From positions 4,057,501 to 4,121,500 of the forward strand of contig JAKSXM010000288.1 of the NCBI GenBank assembly GCA_022575985.1: a DNA stretch of 64,000 nucleotides, read 5' to 3'. Both the position numbers and the translations under genes were made by a program. Below, one piece after another: positions 32,540-44,345 of the stretch; position 1 is the first letter of the stretch; every line of letters starts with the position of its first letter. Under the pieces are notes generated by a model. It was not told the DNA's origin and searched no databases. It saw only the letters and a program-made list of their open reading frames with translations. The stretch comes from Anagrus nilaparvatae (lineage: Eukaryota; Arthropoda; Insecta; Hymenoptera; Mymaridae).

Positions 32540-35093
32540 TATTTTAGTCTTTTCTAGATTTAATTACAATATATTTAAAAATAATTATTATCCTAATTAA
32601 TTTTTAAAAAAATCATGCAATACCTTGAATTTAATATCTTATATATTAAAATGCATGCCTAAACTATGTAAAATATATATCATGTATAAATATCCATAAA
32701 TTAAATTTCTCTTTTGTTTGTTTAGTATGATAAAAAAAATGGATGAGGTGCTTTGATAAAGAAAATAGTTTAAGATTTTCATTTTTAAGTTGAGATTTTT
32801 TAAAAAACTATAGCACAATTTAATATACAAATTTTGATGTTTTTTTGGTTTTCTTAATTATTTTTTTTAAACATTTTAAATTCATTTTAATAATTTTTTT
32901 TTTGATTTTAATTTTTAGCACAATTTATTATGATAGAATTAAAAGCATTTTACAAATACATAAAAAATATGTAATGAATCTTGTAAAAATGAATTTTATT
33001 AGTGTGCTATAATTATAATAAAATAATTAGAATGCAAATTAGTATTCTTTTTTGCATTTATTATTAAAATATCGCTTAAAAAATAAAAAATAATCAAAAA
33101 ATTTTGATAATATTTGTCACTCTAAATTTAAATGTACTTTTTTTGCTCTGTAATATTTAGCATGCATAAAATAATAGAAAATTAATCAATAATTATTGCA
33201 ATAAAGTAAATTATAAATTATTATTGTAAAAAAATACAGTTTTGAATTAAATTTGTGTTTCATCAAATTTTGACTCTAATAATATAAAAATTTTTAAATT
33301 AATGTTTTATTGATCTGTAAATTTGATATTAGCTAAAATCAAAAAATAAAATTTATTGGATAGTTGTGATTATTAAAAAAATATAATTATTTTTCTATAA
33401 ACAATTTTTAATTAAAAAAAAAATAATGCAAAATGAATTTTATGATAATGTTATATTGATAATAATGAATACTTGAGCAACTAAATATATTTTTTTAAAA
33501 AAAGTTTGCTTAAGATATAAATGTTATATTTACCAGGATGAAAATAATTACTATATTTTAGAATCCTAGAAAAAAAAATTATAAAAAAAAATTCAAAAAA
33601 AAAACATTAATATTTTTATTATTATTTGTGACAGTGTTTTTCGATAAATATATATTTTTTTTAAATAAATTTTAAGTTTAGATTATAAATATATATAATT
33701 TTTAATAAAAAATATGATGTTTTAATTTTAAAAATTACTTAACTATTTGTTTTATGAAAAATATAATTGATTATACTATTTGTTTTAAATTTATAACATA
33801 AAAATTAATGTTTTACTTATTTACTGTCACTATTTATTTAAGATCTATACTGTATAATTAAATGCATGTATTATATAAAAACTTGGTGAGATTTTAATAC
33901 TGTATGAAATATTTTATTAAATAAAAAAATGTATAAATAAAATTATCATTTTAATCAATTTTCCTTAAATAATAAATTTTTTTTTCCTCTAATTATTTTT
34001 AGAATTACATATTCTTGACGTTGTTATGCTATAAGCTTTTTGGGCTTCAAAAGATTTTTCACTCTTTCATTACGATTTACTTGCTATTATTGACTAAGTT
34101 CTAATTATTGAATGCTATCGCTTGTGCTACTGTACTTACTACTGCTATTATTATGCTGTTAACTTTTATATTATTATTGCTCATACAAATTATTAAAAAT
34201 TTTTTATATTGTTGTATCTATATTATGCTATAATGTTACATTGTTATAATTATGTATCAGATTTTGTTTTTGGACAAATAAAATAACATTTACATTTATA
34301 TTTACATACATAATTATAAGGGTTATACCAAATAAGAGTGTTTTTTCCCCATATTGAAAACCTATGTGATGGACTAAATCTCATTGATGTTTTTGATTGT
34401 TGCAAGAACACCCTTGATGAAGGGAGATTTTTGGAAACCTTGATTTTCGGAATAACCGCAAAACTGGAATACCCGTCTTTGTAAAAATATGTTCCATGCT
34501 AAAATATCCAATCAATATTTACCCTGCAACTTTGTTTATCAAAGAAAAGTAAGTTCAGATAAAAGACTTAAATTCTAGTAATGACAAGTAAATTTAAATC
34601 AAATGAATTTCAAAATGTCGAGTCTTCAAATTTGTTCCATAGCATTTTTTCCTGAAAGTAATACCAAAAATAAGCCTCTTTGGCAATGTTATGCTTTGTT
34701 ACTTGATTTCTAGCAACAATTATCGTTTCTTGTTTAAAAATAATAATTAAATTTTCATATTTTTTCTCTATTACGAAAAAAATATTTCCTATGTTTTTCA
34801 CGAAAATTTTCTGTAGAATCTGATTTCGGGATTTAAAAATAAGATTTATGCACATGCAACAAATCAATTTGCGAGAAAACCGTACAACGATTTTTTTTTT
34901 ATTTTGACATTTCTAAAAATTGAATTTGTTAAAAAAAAATATCAAAGTCTTTTATTGATTTAAAAGCTTTATAGATCAAAAAACCGAATCATGTAAATAA
35001 ATGAAAAACCGCCCCAGAAAATTATATTTATGGATGTAACTTTATGTTTGGAAAAGACTTTATGTTTAAAAAGGCAAAATTTTAAAAATACTT
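32540..35093. other. bZIP 3' UTR and AT-rich intergenic DNA
   Basis: Several AATAAA-type signals are present (for example near 33920 and 34278). Open frames here (32639-32830 and 34610-34867, minus) are low-complexity and unsupported. Confidence 0.5.
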
Positions 35094-35311
35094 AGGGTGG
35101 TAGCCTCAATTGAAGACAAAAAAAGGTGTCTTTTTCTGGATAGGTTTTCGAGTAAAAATAATTGAGATAATTTTTTCGAAATTGGCACTTTATTAGATTA
35201 TAAAATGCTAAACATTTGTGATAGATGAAATTTTGATTTTTGATTTTTTGGCATTTGAGCACGTTTTGGGACCTCAGGAAGCTAAAAACCCGGTTTTTAA
35301 AAAAAGTCTGT

Positions 35312-35344
<33 letters not shown>

Positions 35345-37490
35345 ACCGGTGATATTTCCCAAACATTATGGAATTAAGACCTAATTTTTTTTTCAAAAAT
35401 TTTTTTATCAAAAAATCTCAAACTACTTTTTTTTTAATATCAATATATAATTAAGTACTCGTTCGTATTTTTAATAATAAAAGGATTAGTGACTTATTCA
35501 CGAGTATACTGTTGTTGTGATAAAATAATTTTTATTATCTTGACATTTCGGTACGTTAGTACCCTTATCATAAGCTAAAACAATACATATAAAAATTAAA
35601 AATTTAGATTTAAAAATTATGGCTATTATACTTTTATACTTTTTATACTTTTTTTTTTTTTTAATTTGGATTTCCACGAAAGTATTTATATTTATAAGTA
35701 TGGTTTTTACTCGATATCTCGTTTCTTCCCAAAATTTTTTTCACAAAAAAATACAAATATCACCAAATATTTTTTTCTTTTGGACGTAGTACCTAATTGA
35801 TTTCTATGAGAGTACTAGTTTTAGGAAGTTCATTTATAGTATTTTTTTGGATCTGATACCGAATTTTTTTCTCAAAATTATAAAAAAATAAAAATAAAAA
35901 AAACTGCAATATATTTTTTTTTTTGACGTAGTACCTAATTTTTTCCTATGAAAGTACCAATATCTGAAAATATGGTTATTACTCTATATCTTCAATCTGA
36001 CACTTAATATTATGAACTTTTTTTTCTCAAAATTTTTGCATAAAAAAATAAAAAAAACAGAAATATTTTTTTGCTTTTTGAAAGTAGTACCTCATTTTTT
36101 TCTGTGGGGGTACTAGCCTCAATTGAAGACAAAAAAAGGTGTCTTTTTCTGGATAGGTTTTCGAGTAAAAATAATTGAGATAATTTTTTCGAAATTGGCA
36201 CTTTATTAGATTATAAAATGCTAAACATTTGTGATAGATGAAATTTTGATTTTTGATTTTTTGGCATTTGAGCACGTTTTGGGACCTCAGGAAGCTAAAA
36301 ACCCGGTTTTTAAAAAAAGTCTGTATGTGTGTGTGTGTGTGTGTATGTATGTAACCGGTGATATTTCCCAAACATTATGGAATTAAGACCTAATTTTTTT
36401 TTCAAAAATTTTTTTATCAAAAAATCTCAAACTACTTTTTTTTTAATATAAATATATAATTAAGTACTCGTTCGTATTTTTAATTATAAAAGGATTAGTG
36501 ACTTATTCACGAGTATACTGTTGTTGTGATAAAATAATTTTTATTATCTTGACATTTCGGTACGTTAGTACCCTTATCATAAGCTAAAACAATACATATA
36601 AAAATTAAAAATTTAGATTTAAAAATTATGGCTATTATACTTTTATACTTTTTATACTTTTTTTTTTTTTTAATTTGGATTTCCACGAAAGTATTTATAT
36701 TTATAAGTATGGTTTTTACTCGATATCTCGTTTCTTCCCAAAATTTTTTTCACAAAAAAATACAAATATCACCAAATATTTTTTTCTTTTGGACGTAGTA
36801 CCTAATTGATTTCTATGAGAGTACTAGTTTTAGGAAGTTCATTTATAGTATTTTTTTGGATCTGATACCGAATTTTTTTCTCAAAATTATAAAAAAATAA
36901 AAATAAAAAAAACTGCAATATATTTTTTTTTTTGACGTAGTACCTAATTTTTTCCTATGAAAGTACCAATATCTGAAAATATGGTTATTACTCTATATCT
37001 TCAATCTGACACTTAATATTATGAACTTTTTTTTCTCAAAATTTTTGCATAAAAAAATAAAAAAAACAGAAATATTTTTTTGCTTTTTGAAAGTAGTACC
37101 TCATTTTTTTCTGTGGGGGTACTAGTTTTAGGAATATACTTTATAGTCAATTTTTTGGATCTGAAACTTAATTTTTTGAAAATTTTTCTCTTAAAATTTT
37201 TCAAAAAAAAAATAAAAAAAACAGAAATATTTTTTTTCTTTTTGGACGTAGTACCTAATTTTTTCCTATGAAAGTACTCATATCTAGAATTATCGTTTTT
37301 ACTCGATATTTCCAATTGATACTTTTAGAATACTGTATCTTACGTCTTTCGCGGTATCTCGATTAATCTTCTATAAATTCTTTATTATTCAAGATATCAT
37401 TATAAAATTTTTTTTCCATATTCTTAAGATTTTTTAGAACCCAAAAAAACAAAAAATCGATTTTTTTCACTACAATTGAGGCTGCCATCT
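35094..37490. mobile_element. Inverted-repeat-bounded element with a 1.01-kb tandem duplication
   Basis: GGTGGTAGCCTCAATTG at the left is matched by CAATTGAGGCTGCCATC at the right (about 37473-37489). Inside, 35104-36116 and 36117-37125 are nearly identical direct copies that differ mainly in (GT)n length and a few bases. Each unit also contains degenerate 130-150 bp subrepeats marked by GTAGTACCTAATTTTTTCCT and -AAAGTACT; a further part-unit follows at 37126-37320. I find no transposase. Confidence 0.7.
35308..35341. repeat. (GT)n microsatellite, first unit
   Basis: A TGTGTGTG run followed by TATGTATGTAACCGG. The sister run in the second duplicate (about 36321-36350) is two repeats shorter. 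Confidence 0.85.
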
Positions 37491-37961
37491 TAATATTTCA
37501 ATCTTTATACAGCTAGGATAATCTTTAAGTACATAACTATACTTTTGAGAAATGTAAATTTGAAAACAAAATTGTATTTTCTCGCTGATGCAAAGTTCAG
37601 ATTAATTTTTAGACCTCAAAATCATGTTCAGCAAAAAATTTTTATTAAAACTTAAATGGAAATAGTTTTCCATAGAAATATACTCGGTAATGAGAAATAG
37701 TGCGAAAAATTAGCTACTTTTTTAACCCTTTAGCGACTAATTCATAATTCTTAGACAAATAAATTTAAATATAAAAGGAATCTTAACTGACAGTGCAAAA
37801 ATAGCAAAAACACCCCCTTTTTAGGGGTACTCTTAATTAATTAAGGGGCGAAATATTAAATTTTCATAGAAAAGTTTTCAAAATTCAGATCAAATTTTTT
37901 AAAAATACACATATAATTTTTGATGCAAGTCCTCTATTACAAATTATAAAAATAGAACAGT
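37491..37961. other. AT-rich spacer / possible 5' UTR of non-LTR copy B
   Basis: No coding signal. The last 100 bases lead directly into ORF1 of copy B. Confidence 0.4.
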
Positions 37962-38189
37962 ATGGATTCTGAAATAGATGAAGACCAACAAAACGATATA
38001 GTTCAGATGACTTTTGCCAGTACTTCAATTGTCAAAAACGTCACGAATCTGAATCGATGTCATATGACCATCAAAAAGTATTATAATGAGATGTTATCTT
38101 GCGTTCAACAGATGGAGGAGAAGATTAAAAAGCAGACTAACACTTCACTGGCAATCCAAGACGGTGTTCAAGAAGTTGAAGACAATTAA
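37962..38189 (+). pseudogene. ORF1 N-terminal segment, copy B
   Basis: 76 codons from an ATG, with a helical, Gln/Lys-rich stretch (YYNEMLSCVQQMEEKIKKQT) that could form a coiled coil, as ORF1 proteins often do. A stop separates it from the next segment. The next frame begins about 40 bases on, consistent with one original ORF broken by mutation. Confidence 0.55.
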
Positions 38190-38232
38190 AGGCATGCAAG
38201 CCTAAGAAGTCCTCGCCATTGAAACCGAGCTT

Positions 38233-38790
38233 ATGCAGTATATTAAAGAGCAATTTAAAGCTGCTCAACATACAAAGAAAAGGGTACGAGAAATTTTGGA
38301 AGAGAAGAATAAGAGCCGAAAACAGATTCTCTCAAAGAAGTCTGCAAGTAGGAAGAGCCCAAAAAATTTGGCACTGAAAATCCATTCTGCTGCATCTGCG
38401 GCAAAACAACTTTTAGCTGCCAAGGCAACCAAACCGCCAAAGTATCATAGACTTACTGTTTCACTGCTAAATATAGCAAAAGAAACAGTGGCGGCAGTGG
38501 AAGGAAATGGAGACAATACGTCGGAAACCACCCAGACTCCTCTCGCAGACAATGAGGACTTTAAAGAGTTCACTGGTCGGAGGAACAGGAGGAAGAAAAG
38601 GAAAAAGGCAGAGAGAGAGAAAAAGGCGAGGAAAAAACAAACACAGAAGAAGAAAGCGAAGTTTCTCAAAGCTAGAGACAGGGCAGTCGCGATTAAGCTA
38701 CCAGAAGGTAGAGCGTACGTGGATGTCTTGAAGCAGATCAAGGAAAGCGTTATCGAAGAAGCCACTGCTGTTAACATCTCTGCACTTTAG
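38233..38790 (+). pseudogene. ORF1 basic region, copy B
   Basis: 185 codons. Alanine/lysine helices come first. A strongly basic block, RRNRRKKRKKAEREKKARKK, lies near residues 114-133. The C-terminal part includes AVAIKLPEGRAYVDVLKQIK, the block that precedes the conserved gag-like domain in R1-type ORF1 proteins (usual wording: IK-EGK-YADVLR-IK). It ends in a TAG. The frame then continues with changes as NVLIEMSEKAER, matching copy A. Confidence 0.75.
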
Positions 38791-38868
38791 AAAAACTCAA
38801 ACGTATTGATCGAGATGAGTGAGAAAGCAGAAAGGTAAACAGTCGTTTTTGAGGCAGTTAACTTATTA

Positions 38869-39935
38869 AGGCCTAACCGACCTTTCTTGGACATTTGCAT
38901 TTTTCGGTAACAAAAACTGCATATTTTAAGCTAAAAACCTCACCCAGTTGGTAATTCGGGTAGTTCTTTTCATTTCTGGAGCCCATTTTTTGATACAACC
39001 CCTACGAAACGAGATAACAACCCCTAAAGTGGGGTAAATTTTCCAATAATTCTTAAAGAAACTTAAATTCTTCCCAAATGCAAAAAAGTTTTTATTTAGA
39101 ATAAAAAATTATTACTAGAACTCCCAAAAAAGGTTCAAAGTCAAATAAGCATTGACTAGCCATTAAAACCCTCCCTGGGGGTGTCTTTAGTAAGCAAAGG
39201 GGTGAATTTTATAAATAAATGAAAGATTGAATATTTTGGGCAATAAAACTCACCTAATAGGTACTTTGCGTCGCTAATTTTATTTCTGGGGCCTCTTTTG
39301 AGCTACAACTCCTACGAAATGAGATATCAACTCTTCAAATGGGGTAAATTTTTAAATAATTCTTAAATAAACTTCAGTTGTTTTCAAATGCAAAAAAGTT
39401 TTTATTTAGCAAAAAAAAATTATTACGTTTTCTTAAGAATTATTTAAAAGTTTACCCCACTTTAGGAGTTGATATATCATTTTGTAGGGGTTGTAGCGAA
39501 AAACGGTCTCAGAAAATGAAAAAAGTGACCAAAATTATCTCTTATAAGAGTTTTTTGGCCCAAAATATTCAATCATTCATTTATTTATAAAACTCACCCC
39601 TTTGCTTACTAAATACATCCCCAAGGAGGGTTGTAATGGCTAGTACACGCGTATTTGACTTTTAATCTTTTCTTGGGAGTCTTGATAATAATTTTTTTTG
39701 GTTAAATAAAATTTTTTTTTGTATTTGAAAACAAATAAAGTTTAAGAACTATTTAAAAATTTAGCCCATTTTAGGGGATGATTTCTCATTTACTAGAGGT
39801 TGTAACTCAAAAGAGGCCCCAGAAATGAAATAAAAGACCCAAAGTACCTATTAGGTGAGTTTCTTAGCCTAAAATATTCAATCTTTCATTTATTTATTGA
39901 AAAATGCAAGTGTCCAAGAAAGGTCGGTTAGGCCT
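38869..39935. mobile_element. 1.07-kb fold-back element inside ORF1 of copy B
   Basis: The ends AGGCCTAACCGACCTTTCTT and their complement lie at 38869 and 39935. The arms extend almost to the centre (near 39400) and contain two modules each: a CTACGAAAYGAGATAWCAAC block followed by GGGGTAAATTTT. There are no ORFs of interest. ORF1 homology resumes just after it (QATIGEN). No clear target-site duplication remains. Confidence 0.75.
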
Positions 39936-40184
39936 GAATAGGTTCAGGCAACCATAGGAGAGAACGTGAATGTCACATGACAGGCACTACGCTGAACTCT
40001 CCAGATTTGGGACATCGATTGCCTTACTACAAAAGAGGAAGTAGAGGTAGCCTTGAAAGCCGCACTGAAGGACCAGTCCCGATCCAGGTCAAGCTATCTC
40101 AACCCAACATTTGGGAACAGAGATCAGCTACGGTTTAGATGGACGAAGAGGCTGTTTTTAAGCTGATTAAGAAAGGTAGTATTA

Positions 40185-40582
40185 AGAGTTCTGCCTGGAC
40201 GCCATTTTATTTTTCAAATTTTTTATTTCTTTTTCGTTTTTTTATTAAATTAGAAATTTTTTTTGTATCTTATCAGAGTTGACCCGCATTCTTTATTCAA
40301 TTTATAAAAGTTTGGCATAAACACTTTTTTAATTTAATCAAAAATAAGGACATGATTTGGTGAGAAAAATTTATTGTCGAAAAAAGTTTACTCAAAATTT
40401 TTCTCACCAAATCATGTCCTTATTTTTGATTAAATTAAAAAAGTGTTTATGCCAAACTTTTCTAAATTGAATAAAGAATGCGGGTCAACTCTGATAAGAT
40501 ACAAAAAAAATTTCTAATTTAATAAAAAAACGAAAAAGAAATAAAAAATTTGAAAAACAAAATGGCGTCCAGGCAGAACTCT
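40185..40582. mobile_element. 398-bp near-perfect palindromic MITE with TA duplication
   Basis: Starts AGAGTTCTGCCTGGACGCCA and ends with its complement. The two arms of about 195 bp are almost identical and meet near 40383. TA flanks both sides (40183-40184 and 40583-40584), the Tc1/mariner-type target. Without it and one TA, the ORF1 reading joins as KKGSI/KLGLDNCR, the sequence expected before the zinc knuckles. Confidence 0.85.
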
Positions 40583-40599
40583 TAAGCTAGGTCTCGACA

Positions 40600-40750
40600 A
40601 TTGCAGAGTAAGACTACAGGATACCCCGCTTAGATGCTTTAGGTGTTTAGCCTATGGCCATATAGCAGGCAATTGCAAAGGACCCGGTCGAAGCAAACTA
40701 TGCTTTAAATGTGGGATGGGAAACCACAAAGTAGATAAATGTACATAAAA
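40600..40750 (+). pseudogene. ORF1 zinc-knuckle region, copy B
   Basis: Two CCHC knuckles are intact: CFRCLAYGHIAGNC and CFKCGMGNHKVDKC (CX2CX4HX4C spacing), preceded by NCRVRLQDTPLR. This is the nucleic-acid-binding end of R1/I-type ORF1. A TAA follows the second knuckle. Confidence 0.85.
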
Positions 40751-41189
40751 ACTGCGATTCCTTCTCTGCAAAGCTGTCAAAATGAAGGAAAAAGATCTCA
40801 AGCACTTCCCGGGTTTCAGGAAGTGCGTTGAGTTCAAACAAGCGATCACGAAATGATCAAGGTAGTCCAAGGAAACATGCATAGAAGCTGAATCGCTAAC
40901 CAACTCATGTATCAAATTCAGAGGGAGATCAAGGCTGACTTGTGTATCATCAGCAAGTAGTGCCCAATGGCTAATCCAAATCCAACCACCTGGTTCGGCG
41001 ACGAACTTGAAACAGCAGTTATTTGGGTCGTGAATCCTGCAAATGTTCCAGTAGAAGCATCAGGAAGGGACAGGTACTTCGCGTGGATTAGGAGTAAAAC
41101 CATAACTTATGTGAGTTGATACCTAACGCCAACAGGACGTATACAGAACTGCTATACGAAATTGGCCGACATTGAAGACTTTGCAAGAG

Positions 41190-41463
41190 AGGAGAGTAGC
41201 AACATAATTCCTGCTGGTGATTTTAACGCCAAAGCAGTTGGGGCATGCCCTATACTGACTCGAAAGAGGAAGCGACTCTAAAAATGGTGTCGAGGCTATG
41301 CTTCGTTATTCTAAATGCGGGTGCAACCACAACATTCAGAAGGGCCAATTGCACCCAAACAATAATTGAAGTGTCTTTCGAATCCGAAGGCCTGAGCACA
41401 AGAGTAAATAATTGGCACGTTATGGAAGTTTTTACGGCGAGCGACTACCAGTACATTTTGTTC
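41190..41463 (+). pseudogene. APE endonuclease C-terminal fragment, copy B
   Basis: Frame-broken residues GDFNAKAVG (41215-41245) are followed by an open stretch with VILNAGATTTFRR, then WHVMEVFTASDYQYILF. These match the LN-G--TF-R and SDH-YI-F motifs at the end of APE-type endonucleases; the catalytic SDH reads SDY here. The stop at 41464 coincides with loss of the reverse transcriptase. Confidence 0.75.
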
Positions 41464-41479
41464 TAAATAGAGACGAAAA

Positions 41480-42290
41480 GGTTCGTTAAATATCTTGGGA
41501 TAATTCTGGACACGAAGCTGAACTACTGGAAGCATATCTCTCAAAGGGTCAAGAAGGCAGGTACCACGATACTAGCCCTGAGCAGGCTGATGTCAAACAT
41601 GAAATGCCTGAAGCCCAGCAAGAGGAAGCTACTAATGTCCGTAACTCAATCCATCCTATTATATGGAGCAGAAATTTGGGGGGAGGCGCTAGACAAGGAT
41701 ATCTATGCAAAAGGCATGATAAGAGTGCAGAGGCAAGGTGCTATGAGGGTTTCTTGCGCGTACAGGACTCTCTCGGAAGCGGCAGTTCTTGTTATTGCCG
41801 GAATAATTCCAATTGCGCTCCTTGCCAGAGAACGCAAACTCATAAATAAAAAGACGAGGGAAACGTTGATCATATTAAAGCGTATGCTAGGAAAGTTTCA
41901 ATGCTGGACTGGCAAAAGCTCTGGGAGGATCGCGCAGATACCGCATGGATCAAGCATCTCATAAAAGAGGTCGCGCCTTGGACCAAGAGAGAACACGGAG
42001 AAATAGACTACTTCCTGACCTAGTTCCTCAGTGGTCGCGAGCTTTTACAGTCTGATATCTTTAGAATAAGGAAGGTTGTAAGCCCCGAATGTTTGTCCTG
42101 TGCTGACAAACGAAACGACTCGTATCACAGTTTTTTTGACTTAAAAGGATGACGTTGGAGGCAAAGATCGGTGAAATTACCCCGGATAACATTGTTTGAA
42201 AAATTCTACAAAACGAGGAATCATGAAGCGCTGTGGCAAAGTTCGCGGAGGAAATTTTGCGAACTAAAAAGCTATTGACGACACCCTAAT
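41480..42290 (+). pseudogene. Post-RT region of pol, copy B
   Basis: Starts RFVKYLGIILDTKLNYWKHI and continues to LSRLMSNM, ILLYGAEIW and RVSCAYRTLSEAAVLVIAG. A frameshift near 41850 leads to DWQKLWEDR, then LSGRELL and CLSCADKRND--H, a zinc-finger-like C-terminal block. These are the thumb and C-terminal parts of R1-type pol proteins. The catalytic palm motifs are absent, so no reverse transcriptase activity is possible. Confidence 0.8.
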
Positions 42291-42763
42291 TAGAAGCCGT
42301 GTGTAGGAGCGGTCGAGATAGACAGTTCTTGCACGCGGCACCAATGGGAAGATGATGGAGGACTTACAAGGATATTTATTTATTTATTTATTTGATGACA
42401 TGTTGAAATATCAAGAAGGAGAAAGAAGGGATCTCCTAGATGAAAGGATGAATGGAAGAAAGGATCTTCAACCAAAGAAGATACATGGCCTCAAGTCAAC
42501 CTGATGAAATGTGATACATGGTTACGGGCCGACTTTTATAAGGCTTGCAAGGGGGTGGGTTTTGTCGGTAGCATGCCAGCGTAAGCCGAGTTAAATCGAA
42601 AACATGCTGTCATGTAGTCCGACATAATTTGGGAGCCAGGCCCATCTATGCGTATGTAATGTTTTTCACCTAGAACATGTGTTCGGTTGTACAGTTTTCA
42701 GAGTCATAGCTCTGTAAAACCGTCCAACCATATACATGTCGTCCCTGCTCGCAAAAAAAAAAA

Positions 42764-42820
<57 letters not shown>
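42764..42820. repeat. (ATT)n tail of non-LTR copy B
   Basis: About 19 ATT units follow an A-run and close the 3' UTR. This may be the element's own tail expanded as a microsatellite. Confidence 0.75.
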
Positions 42821-43114
42821 GTATTAAATATTTTCAAAGTTCGCTGAACTAATTGGTGAAATAGCACTTCAATAAAAAAAAAGGAAAAGAATTCTGGATA
42901 TATCCCCATAAGAACAAGATCTCAGTGGAATATTCCACAAATGTTAACATTTAAAATTTGAAAGTTCAGATTTGTTAAAGGAAGATTCGAGAAACATTTA
43001 TGCAATATTGCCTGTAAATGCTATGTCCGCCCCTTTTGGAAAAGAGAAAAATATAAATGAGGCAATATTGAATGAATGTAGCATGGTTATTGCAGGGAGC
43101 ATTTTAAGAAAATA

Positions 43115-43335
43115 ATTTTTTTGCAAAATAATTTTTAATATTCAGTGATTATTGCAGAAATAAAAAATTTTTGTGTGCAAAATAATGTTGAATATTCCGT
43201 GAATATTAGAAAATAATTTTTAATATTCCGTGAATATTGCAAAAAAAAATTTTTTTTGTGTGCAAAATAATGTTGAATATTTTGTGAATATTGCAAAATA
43301 ATTTTTAATATTCCATGAATATTGCAATAGTATAT
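43115..43335. repeat. Tandem repeat, ~88-bp unit
   Basis: About 2.5 units of TGCAAAATAATTTTTAATAT and TGTGTGCAAAATAATGTTGA segments alternate, each followed by ATTCCGTGAATATTGC. Minus-strand open frames across it only reflect the repeat. Confidence 0.7.
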
Positions 43336-43346
43336 TACGGTCCTAG

Positions 43347-43530
43347 GCCAGAAAAATAAAGAATGTCCCAAATCGCACGTAAATTACCTTCCGAGGTGAA
43401 GCCGAGGATGGTAAACTGCGATTTGGGCCATTCTTTGTTTATGGCCGAGGATTGTATAAAATTTTTCTGCGACTGTGGCGAGAAAATACGTCTTTGCCGG
43501 ACGCGCAGCGTCTGGGAAATACGTACTTTC
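43347..43530 (+). repeat. Hairpin-headed repeat, copy 1
   Basis: Arms 43347-43379 and 43419-43449 are inverted (cores AAGAATGTCCCAAATCGCA and TGCGATTTGGGCCATTCTT). A GC-rich tail follows. From ATG 43408 the tail reads MVNCDLGHSLF and stays open for over 60 codons. The copy at 49290-49480 shares the hairpin design and reads MVNCDLGYSFF in the same place. No protein family is recognised. Confidence 0.55.
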
Positions 43531-43865
43531 GGGCCGCAGTACAGAAAAATCTTTTATTTACAATTCATCATAATACTCAGTTTAAAAATGCTGTGAAAAT
43601 TACACTAGCATATATAACTTAAATAATCTTTAAATATTAAAAAGATATCAAAATAGTTAATTAATTTTTGCGACATTTAAGTATATAAAAAAAATTTAAG
43701 TATCAAAAGCAATGCGTTAGACAGAGATTGTGATGAAATGATACCCGAAGAATAAAAAAAACCTGCAATCAGAGAACAAACAACTTGACCGGAAGTTTAT
43801 CAAAAATCAATTTATATTTATTATAACATTACAGACAAGTCTTTAAAAATTTCAAAGAGCATCAG

Positions 43866-44345
43866 TTTTTTTTTTTTTTTTTTTTATTTATTTATTGCAA
43901 TTAACAGCCTTAATAGGCCAATACATAAAATATAAATTCATAAACATTTTATAAAAAATAAAAATACATTCGTTTAAATAATTTATATAATTAATTTAAT
44001 TATTTTGACTAGATAAATATTTTAATTGTTTCCAATTACAATGGTACTAGATAAATTTGCAATATTAGAAAATCTATTTTATATACATTAATTAATAATA
44101 TTTTGAATAAAGTGATTTAATTTTACATTTAAAAGTTGAGGGATTGGTAATTGATTGGATATTGGGGGGAATAGTATTCCAAAGTCTTTTACAACGATTT
44201 AAAAAAGAAAAATAACTATAGTCGTAGCGCGAAGAGTGTTCCAATATCCGCCTAGATTCACGGATTGAATAAGGGATGTCGCGGAAAACAAATTTTTCAC
44301 AAATCTGGGGACAATTAATTAAGCCATACAGTTTGAAATTCATTT
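43866..44345 (-). mobile_element. 5'-truncated non-LTR retrotransposon, 3' end with poly(A)
   Basis: On the minus strand, 44343-44092 encodes the extreme C-terminus of a pol protein. It contains YSYFSFLNRCKRLWNTIPPN followed by STFKCKIKSL, the SF--R---LWN-LP---FK--L pattern at the end of Jockey/CR1-type reverse transcriptase ORFs. A 3' UTR and a tail of about 20 A residues (T-run 43866-43885 on this strand, then TTTA repeats) follow. The 5' end is truncated. Confidence 0.8.

Larger units (their letters stand above)
37962..42822 (+). mobile_element. R1/I-type non-LTR retrotransposon, copy B, internally deleted and interrupted
   Basis: Order on the plus strand: ORF1 start (37962-38189), ORF1 basic region (38233-38790), ORF1 middle (38790-40183, broken by a fold-back element), zinc knuckles (40600-40750), endonuclease C-terminus (41190-41463), post-RT region (41480-42290), 3' UTR, then a poly(A)/(ATT)n tail at 42752-42820. 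The reverse transcriptase core is missing at about 41464-41480. A TAA/ATT-repeat tail is the style of I elements, while the ORF1 sequence is R1-like. Two non-autonomous elements (38869-39935 and 40185-40582) sit inside ORF1. It is not mobile on its own. Confidence 0.85.

Noticed and set aside
34610..34867. 85-codon minus-strand frame
   Set aside because: No domain, no splice or promoter context, and composition like the surrounding non-coding DNA.
37019..37315. Lys/Phe-rich minus-strand frames in the duplicated repeats
   Set aside because: They arise from A/T runs in degenerate 130-150 bp subrepeats and recur in each duplicate.
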